A stretch of 11,907 nucleotides of DNA from positions 1-11,907 of the forward strand of contig DAOWFR010000054.1 in NCBI GenBank assembly GCA_030637925.1, read 5' to 3'. The notes under the pieces were generated by a model that made no database searches, had not been told where the DNA came from, and was given only the letters and a program-made list of their open reading frames with translations. This document shows positions 7,182 to 10,811 of this stretch, in pieces. Made by a program: the position numbers and the translations under genes. Position 1 is the stretch's first letter, and each line of letters starts with the position of its first letter. Origin of the DNA: Methanobacteriota archaeon (lineage in GTDB: Archaea > Nanobdellota > Nanobdellia > Woesearchaeales > SM23-78).

Positions 7182-7868
7182 CTACCTTACCTTGTAAAAA
7201 ACCTCTGCATACTTGGTGTTGTGCTTTATACCATTAAACAAGTCCTTTATGTTAATCAAAAAGAATAAAAAGTTGTTCAAGACCAAGTAGTTATAAAAGG
7301 TTGATAAGTCTATCTGGCTCTTAAAAGCCTTTAATGCCTTCATCTTAGTCTTAAAAGTGGCTGAGGTATCAACCACCAGCTTAGGCTTATTCCTCTTTTT
7401 GATATTAAGAAGATGCCACACCTCAAAGGTGTAGAAGTCTGCTCTTAATTTCATTTCCTTGTACATTCTTAAAACAATCTTAAAAGTGGCTCTGTGGTCA
7501 GGATGAACATCATCACTTGAATGAGTGAATATTTTGACTGGCTTAAGCTCTCTTATTATTTTCTTAAAATTCTTATCCAGCCCTCTGTTCTTAAGGTCTT
7601 GCTCAAAGTGCATTTCTTTTAAGCCAAGAAAAGTAACGCCTTTGCCACCAATAATCTTATCAGCTCTCTGAGCCTCCTTGACTCTTGTCTTTGTAATTAT
7701 TTCTCTCCTTACATAAGGCTTAACACTCTCACCAAAGGACAATATAATGGTATGTATATCAAAGCCTTCATTAGCATACTTGGCCATGGCTCCACCTGCA
7801 CCAATGACTTGGTCATCTGAATGAGAGCATATTACTAATATTGAGCCTTTATTCTTGGGGTTGGTCAT
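7182..7868 (-). CDS. PIG-L/LmbE-family N-deacetylase
   Basis: Members of this zinc-dependent family remove the acetyl group from N-acetylglucosamine-containing substrates (PIG-L, MshB, BshB and archaeal chitobiose deacetylases). The 228-aa protein has the N-terminal motif CSHSDDQVIGAGG (14-26), where His16 and Asp19 fit the zinc ligands and Asp18 the general base. The usual HPDDE reads HSDDQ here, so the final Glu is Gln20. The second motif HSSDDVHPDH (116-125) supplies the third zinc histidine (His122 or His125) of the family. The chain starts directly with the Rossmann-like strand, so it has no signal peptide. It is the first gene of a two-gene minus-strand unit; the GT4 gene follows 1 bp downstream. 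Together they probably make a glucosamine-containing glycoconjugate. The exact substrate is unknown. Confidence 0.88.
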   Translation of the reverse strand: MTNPKNKGSILVICSHSDDQVIGAGGAMAKYANEGFDIHTIILSFGESVKPYVRREIITKTRVKEAQRADKIIGGKGVTFLGLKEMHFEQDLKNRGLDKNFKKIIRELKPVKIFTHSSDDVHPDHRATFKIVLRMYKEMKLRADFYTFEVWHLLNIKKRNKPKLVVDTSATFKTKMKALKAFKSQIDLSTFYNYLVLNNFLFFLINIKDLFNGIKHNTKYAEVFYKVR

Positions 7869-7890
7869 TACTAGTGAGGTTAGAGAAGGT

Positions 7891-7899
7891 GTTTAATTA
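7891..7899 (-). promoter_or_regulatory. Possible TATA box for the PIG-L/GT4 unit
   Basis: On the minus strand TAATTAAAC lies 23-31 nt before the ATG at 7868, where a TATA box for a leaderless transcript would be. No clear Shine-Dalgarno sequence precedes the ATG. The match to consensus is weak, so this is tentative. Confidence 0.3.
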
Positions 7900-7940
7900 G
7901 TTTTTGGTTTTTTATCTTATCCAAGAATATTTTTTTAAGA

Positions 7941-7957
7941 CCTCTAATCTTTAGAGG
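7941..7957. repeat. Hairpin overlapping the stop codon of the 107-aa gene
   Basis: CCTCTAA (7941-7947) and TTAGAGG (7951-7957) are exact reverse complements with a 3-nt loop. The minus-strand stop codon (7944-7946) lies within one arm. On the minus strand it is followed by an A-run rather than a T-run, so it is not a classical intrinsic terminator. It could stabilise or process the 3' end of the mRNA. Confidence 0.45.
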
Positions 7958-8267
7958 GCAGTTCATATTCAAGTAGAATTTTCACAAGATACCATGCTTT
8001 CTCTTCTGTGACTGGCAAATACTCCCCCTTAAAATCACCAATGGATATTACCCCAGACAGTACAGACTTAGACTTCTTGGTTCTAAAAGTCAGCATGGCT
8101 TCAAGTCCTGTATGATAAACTTTTATCTTATTACCTCTTTTAATCAGGCTATTAAATCCTTCATTATTAATACGCAAGTTCAAATGGTCGCAAATATCTG
8201 AAGGCCAAGGGGGCACTTCATTATTACTATATTCTCTGTGTATTGTAATTTCGCTTTTAAGCTTCAT
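7944..8267 (-). CDS. Hypothetical 107-aa protein
   Basis: I do not recognise the family. The protein is small and probably soluble, with no signal peptide or membrane segment. It alternates charged and beta-prone stretches (KRGNKIKVYHTGLEAML, then KSVLSGVISIGDFKGEYLP) and ends with a predicted helix (TEEKAWYLVKILLEYEL). A PPWPSD segment lies near residues 19-24. It contains a single cysteine. A TATA box sits 24-33 nt upstream of the ATG at 8267, suggesting a leaderless single-gene transcript. An ATG 7 nt further upstream meets a stop after two codons, which supports the chosen start. It stands alone between the tRNA gene and the deacetylase unit, 75 bp upstream of the latter, and context gives no clear function. 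Confidence 0.65.
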   Translation of the reverse strand: MKLKSEITIHREYSNNEVPPWPSDICDHLNLRINNEGFNSLIKRGNKIKVYHTGLEAMLTFRTKKSKSVLSGVISIGDFKGEYLPVTEEKAWYLVKILLEYELPSKD

Positions 8268-8290
8268 ATGTTCATAGAAATAAATACTTA

Positions 8291-8300
8291 TTATTTAAAT
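8291..8300 (-). promoter_or_regulatory. TATA box for the 107-aa gene
   Basis: The minus-strand sequence ATTTAAATAA lies 24-33 nt before the ATG at 8267, the spacing expected for a leaderless archaeal mRNA. No Shine-Dalgarno sequence is visible. Confidence 0.55.
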
Positions 8301-8380
8301 CTTTCTGTTGTTACTATGATAAAATTTAGAAAATTGAAAGAGATATGCGTCGGCCGAGATTCGAACTCGGATATACGGCT

Positions 8381-8399
8381 ATCGTCTAGGCTTCCCTAA
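8381..8399 (-). other. 19-nt tRNA intron at position 37/38 (bulge-helix-bulge)
   Basis: The intron TTAGGGAAGCCTAGACGAT interrupts the anticodon loop at the canonical site. The predicted fold has the bulge CA|T at the 5' junction and the bulge AT|A at the 3' junction. Between them the central helix pairs CTTC of the exon with GACG of the intron (three pairs and one U-C mismatch). The inner helix is TAGG/CCTA closed by a GAAG loop. This is the structure cut by archaeal tRNA splicing endonuclease. Confidence 0.82.
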
Positions 8400-8415
8400 T
8401 GGAAGGCCGCAGTCA

Positions 8416-8429
8416 TTTATGGCTAATTG
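8416..8429 (-). other. D-arm insertion in tRNA-Gly, possible second intron
   Basis: About 14 nt separate the end of the normal D-loop (GGTTA) from the 3' half of the D stem (GAC at 8412-8414). In RNA the region 8419-8436 folds as AUGGUUA-CAAU-UAGCCAU, seven pairs including one U-G. The helix plus the flanking A-rich nucleotides could serve as a relaxed bulge-helix-loop splice substrate, but the exact junctions are not clear. If it is not removed, the D loop is abnormally long. Confidence 0.5.
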
Positions 8430-8476
8430 TAACCATTAGACCACCGACGCATTAAGATTAAATCAGTCTGTTTTAG

Positions 8477-8484
8477 TTTATATA
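8477..8484 (-). promoter_or_regulatory. TATA box for tRNA-Gly
   Basis: TATATAAA on the minus strand is centred about 30 nt before the first base of the mature tRNA, predicting a very short 5' leader. This matches archaeal tRNA promoters. Confidence 0.65.
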
Positions 8485-8546
8485 TGTTTTTATTCAAAGA
8501 AGATATTTAAGAATTATTCTCCATTAGAAGACCAGAATATTAAATT

Positions 8547-9062
8547 TTAATACAAATTAGCTCTAAACTCTCCTGTAGCTACTGCACTTGTATTTGAATA
8601 AAGCAGCTCAACAAGGACCTTGTGGACCCCGTATTTTAACGCTGGCAGATCAATTTCTTTTAGAAATGATGTTTGAGTTTCAACAACTCTGCTCTCATGC
8701 TCTATTAAAACTACATCCCCCTCATCATTTGTTATTATGTAAGATATGGAAACATCAGTTTTTCCAGGCCCTCCAAAGTTAATTAATTCAATAGATATCA
8801 ACAGATTTTCACCAGGGCTTATTCTTTTTGATTTTTCTGGAATTGTTAGTATTATATCAAACAAAGCATTACTGGTTGACCTTGTTTTTTCAAGAATTAA
8901 TTTTAGAGGTGGAAGAAGTGATGCTATTTTAGTTTGTTCTCCCAGGTATGTTGTAATACTACTATCCTCTCCTTCAATGATATTTGTAAAAGCCAAAAAT
9001 GCAAAAGCCATTATGATAGTTAAACCAATTCCAATACTGATTTTTTTACTTAATTTTTTCAT
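8547..9062 (-). CDS. Signal-anchored surface protein with a beta-sandwich domain
   Basis: This 171-aa protein has a lysine-rich N-terminus followed by a hydrophobic segment (residues 9-30, SIGIGLTIIMAFAFLAF). It is anchored in, or exported across, the membrane. From about residue 66 to the end it alternates short beta strands typical of Ig-like or CARDB-like extracellular domains: FDIILTIPEKSKRISPGE, LISIELINFGGPG, DVSISYIITNDEGDVV and KVLVELLYSN. One N-glycosylation sequon (NTS) lies near the C-terminus. There are no cysteines. The pattern of a PGE turn, a strand, then DV-SYxIxxxxG recurs in surface proteins of DPANN archaea, as I recall; I cannot name the family. The gene is divergent from the KaiC-like ATPase across a 227-bp regulatory region. 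It is probably structural or adhesive; the function is not proven. Confidence 0.7.
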   Translation of the reverse strand: MKKLSKKISIGIGLTIIMAFAFLAFTNIIEGEDSSITTYLGEQTKIASLLPPLKLILEKTRSTSNALFDIILTIPEKSKRISPGENLLISIELINFGGPGKTDVSISYIITNDEGDVVLIEHESRVVETQTSFLKEIDLPALKYGVHKVLVELLYSNTSAVATGEFRANLY

Positions 9063-9065
9063 TTT

Positions 9066-9076
9066 GTGTCAGACAC
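9066..9076. repeat. 11-bp palindrome in the leader of the surface-protein gene
   Basis: GTGTC-A-GACAC is a perfect palindrome around one central base, 4-14 nt upstream of the ATG at 9062. It lies inside the predicted 25-nt leader. It could be an operator or a weak hairpin that hinders ribosome binding; no Shine-Dalgarno is visible in its place. A second short repeat, ATCAG(N6)CTGAT, lies at 9086-9101 near the predicted transcription start. Confidence 0.4.
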
Positions 9077-9110
9077 TACTCGTTAATCAGTGCTATCTGA
9101 TGTTTTTACC

Positions 9111-9118
9111 CTTATAAA
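9111..9118 (-). promoter_or_regulatory. TATA box for the surface-protein gene
   Basis: TTTATAAG on the minus strand lies about 53 nt before the ATG at 9062, predicting a start near 9088 and a leader of about 25 nt. Confidence 0.5.
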
Positions 9119-9125
9119 CTTAATC

Positions 9126-9162
9126 TTGAAACTTGAAACTAAGATTTAGTAAGTGGTTTCAA
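9126..9162. repeat. Three TTGAAAC half-sites (two direct, one inverted)
   Basis: TTGAAAC occurs at 9126-9132 and 9133-9139 as a head-to-tail pair, and as its reverse complement GTTTCAA at 9156-9162. The outermost copy is 8 bp upstream of the surface-protein TATA box and about 90 bp from the KaiC-like gene's TATA box. The arrangement suggests a regulator site in this divergent promoter region. The remaining 9163-9250 stretch is AT-rich with no other structure I can support. Confidence 0.45.
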
Positions 9163-9253
9163 TATTAAAGGTTAAATATAAACATAAACAGCTTATTAAA
9201 TTTGTAATTAATATGTCAAAAATAATAGAATAGGTAAAAATAGTAATAGAAAC

Positions 9254-9262
9254 ATTTATATA
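9254..9262 (+). promoter_or_regulatory. TATA box for the KaiC-like ATPase gene
   Basis: ATTTATATA preceded by GAAAC (a BRE-like context) lies 28-36 nt before the ATG at 9290. Transcription would start a few nt before the ATG, so the mRNA is probably leaderless or has a very short leader. No Shine-Dalgarno sequence is present. Confidence 0.6.
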
Positions 9263-9289
9263 CTTTTATATCGACAATATATTTATAAA

Positions 9290-10246
9290 ATGGCAGCTAG
9301 AAAAGGGGTTAAATCTAAAGTAAAAAAAGAAAAAAAAAGAAAAAAAAAACCCGGCTTTGATATAAGTAAAACTAAAGAAGAGATAAAAAAGAAATTAAAA
9401 AGTGGTAAGATTCAAGAGCATGAAGCGCAAATATTAGAGCAAAGAGCACATGTAAAAGGTATTGTAGAAAAAGCAAAGCACAAAGAGGAAGAAGAACACA
9501 GGGGTAAATGGGTAAAAACAGGTATCTTTGGTTTTGATGATTTATTAGAAAAGGGAATTCCAAAAGGAACTTCTAATTTAGTTTGTGGTGGGCCTGGGTC
9601 TGGAAAAACAATCTTTGGATTACAAACCTTGAATTATGGTGCTACTAATGGAGAGAAATGTATTTACATGACATTTGAAGAGTCGGAAGACAGGTTAAGA
9701 AAGCATATGTACGACTTTGGTTGGAATATAGAAAAGCTAGAAAAAGAGGGCAAGCTAATAATTAAGAGATATGATCCATTTGCAATTACAAGGCAGGTAG
9801 AAGCTTTATTAGAGAAAGCTAAAGGTGAGCTTTTAATTGATGTAAAACCTGTTCTATTCCCAAAAGGCTTTAAGCCAGATAGAGTAGTTGTTGACAGCTT
9901 ATCCGCTATTGCTGCTGCTTTTGTTGGTAAAGAAGAAACTTATAGGATTTATATTGAACAATTATTTAGATTACTTGAAAATATGGGGGCTACTTCTTTC
10001 TTAATAACAGAGTCAACTGAAATACCAGTTAAATTAACTGCATCTAATGTTGAGGAGTTTTTAGCAGATGGCGTTATTATTTTATATAATATTCAAAAAA
10101 GGAATATAAGGGAATCAGCTATTGAAATTCTAAAACTAAGAGGAACTGGTTTTCAGAAAAAGATTGTTGCTATGCAAATACAAAGTGGAAAAGGAATCAT
10201 TGTTTATCCTGAGCAAGAAGTTTTTGGTGGGGTCGAAGAAACTTAA
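9290..10246 (+). CDS. KaiC-like RecA-superfamily ATPase (single domain)
   Basis: This belongs to the archaeal KaiC-like ATPases, a RecA/RadA-related group implicated in signalling and in assembly of membrane machines. The 318-aa protein has a single ATPase domain from about residue 73. Walker A is GGPGSGKT (100-107), the catalytic glutamate pair is in TFEES (128-132), and Walker B is VVVDS (199-203). A LRGTGF motif (283-288) and the GIIVYPEQEVFG end (302-313) are typical. Residues 1-70 form a charged extension; residues 8-20 are almost all lysine/arginine and encoded by A-runs of 7, 9 and 10. There is no membrane segment, but the basic tail could bind acidic lipids or nucleic acid. It is flanked by envelope-protein genes. 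Its stop overlaps the stop of the convergent membrane-protein gene. Its partner and output are unknown. Confidence 0.9.
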   Translation: MAARKGVKSKVKKEKKRKKKPGFDISKTKEEIKKKLKSGKIQEHEAQILEQRAHVKGIVEKAKHKEEEEHRGKWVKTGIFGFDDLLEKGIPKGTSNLVCGGPGSGKTIFGLQTLNYGATNGEKCIYMTFEESEDRLRKHMYDFGWNIEKLEKEGKLIIKRYDPFAITRQVEALLEKAKGELLIDVKPVLFPKGFKPDRVVVDSLSAIAAAFVGKEETYRIYIEQLFRLLENMGATSFLITESTEIPVKLTASNVEEFLADGVIILYNIQKRNIRESAIEILKLRGTGFQKKIVAMQIQSGKGIIVYPEQEVFGGVEET

Positions 10247-10806
10247 ACAGAATACTCAAACTTTATTATTGGCTTTAATCCTTTTATGTTATACCAAATT
10301 AAAAACATAACAGTTGCTCCCATTACGCCAATAATAAAGGCTGTTAAAGCAAAGTTCCAGACAGAAGGCATTATATTTTTTGTTTGTTCAGTTACTAACA
10401 ATAAGAACATAATCCATGGTATAGAAGCCATAGAGAAAGCAGCTCCTAATATAACATCTAATGGTATATTTTTTATTTCTATTTTTAATAATAAAAAGAA
10501 TAGCTCAAATATGATTCCAACCATTAATAAAATAGGGATTTTATATAATCCAAGACCACCTAAATTATTAAACGGGATTGTAATTATTGCTCCTAACAAA
10601 TAAAACAAACTAACTGCTCCTATTTTTCTTATAAAGAAAGCTGTAAAGGCCATAAACATTGTTGTTATAAATAATACGAGCATAAAACTAAGCTGATTGT
10701 TTGGTATATTGACAATAGAGGTAATGATAGCCCATAGAATAGCTAAAACTAATATAGCTATTAAATCAATTTTTCTATATCTTCTAAAGCTTTCTATTGG
10801 CATCAT
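10243..10806 (-). CDS. Six-helix membrane protein, ECF-transporter S-component-like
   Basis: The 187-aa protein is highly hydrophobic with about six membrane helices (near 13-32, 40-59, 62-78, 87-107, 116-138 and 150-172). The N-terminal FRRYRKIDLIAILVLAILW and the glycine-rich LGGLGLYKIPILLMVGIIF before helix 4 resemble substrate-binding S components of energy-coupling factor transporters, which have six helices and similar length. No ECF ATPase or T-component gene is in the window, so this is a hint, not an identification. It starts 5 bp after the upstream surface-protein gene and is probably co-transcribed. GAGATGAT before the ATG pair could act as ribosome binding site. Its stop overlaps the KaiC-like stop within a shared TTAA. 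Confidence 0.7.
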   Translation of the reverse strand: MMPIESFRRYRKIDLIAILVLAILWAIITSIVNIPNNQLSFMLVLFITTMFMAFTAFFIRKIGAVSLFYLLGAIITIPFNNLGGLGLYKIPILLMVGIIFELFFLLLKIEIKNIPLDVILGAAFSMASIPWIMFLLLVTEQTKNIMPSVWNFALTAFIIGVMGATVMFLIWYNIKGLKPIIKFEYSV

Positions 10807-10811
10807 TTAAA

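Larger units (their letters stand above)
8346..8450 (-). tRNA. tRNA-Gly(UCC), interrupted by one clear intron and a D-arm insertion
   Basis: The 105-nt minus-strand gene folds into a tRNA. The acceptor arms GCGTCGG and CCGACGC pair over 7 bp, with discriminator A and no encoded CCA. The T arm is CCGAG-TTCGAAT-CTCGG. The anticodon stem GCGGC pairs with GCCGT (one G-U). Removing a 19-nt intron after position 37 gives the loop CUUCCAA with anticodon UCC, the standard archaeal glycine loop. The variable region is 4 nt (ATAT). The box A sequence TGGTCTAATGG is intact. The D stem GTC/GAC closes only if about 14 extra nt are accepted in the D loop. A TATA box lies about 30 nt upstream. With both extra segments removed the tRNA is about 72 nt, a normal size. 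Identity as glycine tRNA is strong; the status of the D-arm insertion is open. Confidence 0.9.

Noticed and set aside
8423..8439. D stem formed by CTAAT/ATTAG in the tRNA
   Set aside because: It pairs perfectly, but it shifts the D stem out of register and leaves extra bases before the anticodon stem; GTC/GAC keeps the conserved A14, GG18-19 and A21 in place.
8346..8450. Reading the tRNA as tRNA-Glu(UUC)
   Set aside because: With U at position 33 the anticodon is UCC, and the mature loop CUUCCAA is the glycine loop; UUC would place C at position 33.
8346..8450. A long-variable-arm tRNA (Ser or Leu) explaining the 105-nt length
   Set aside because: The variable region between the anticodon and T stems is only ATAT; the extra length lies in the anticodon loop and D arm.
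8746..9117. A 123-aa open frame on the plus strand
   Set aside because: It is antisense to the signal-anchored surface protein, which has the better signal sequence, composition and promoter.
9066..9162. CRISPR-like array suggested by short repeats near 9066-9162
   Set aside because: The repeats are 5-7 nt, irregular, and lack uniform spacers or cas genes; a regulatory region is the simpler reading.
9163..9250. AT-rich stretch as a possible replication origin
   Set aside because: No origin-recognition-box repeats and no orc1/cdc6 gene nearby; AT-richness alone is not evidence.
10286..10603. A 105-aa open frame on the plus strand
   Set aside because: It is antisense to the six-helix membrane protein; no promoter or recognisable protein features.
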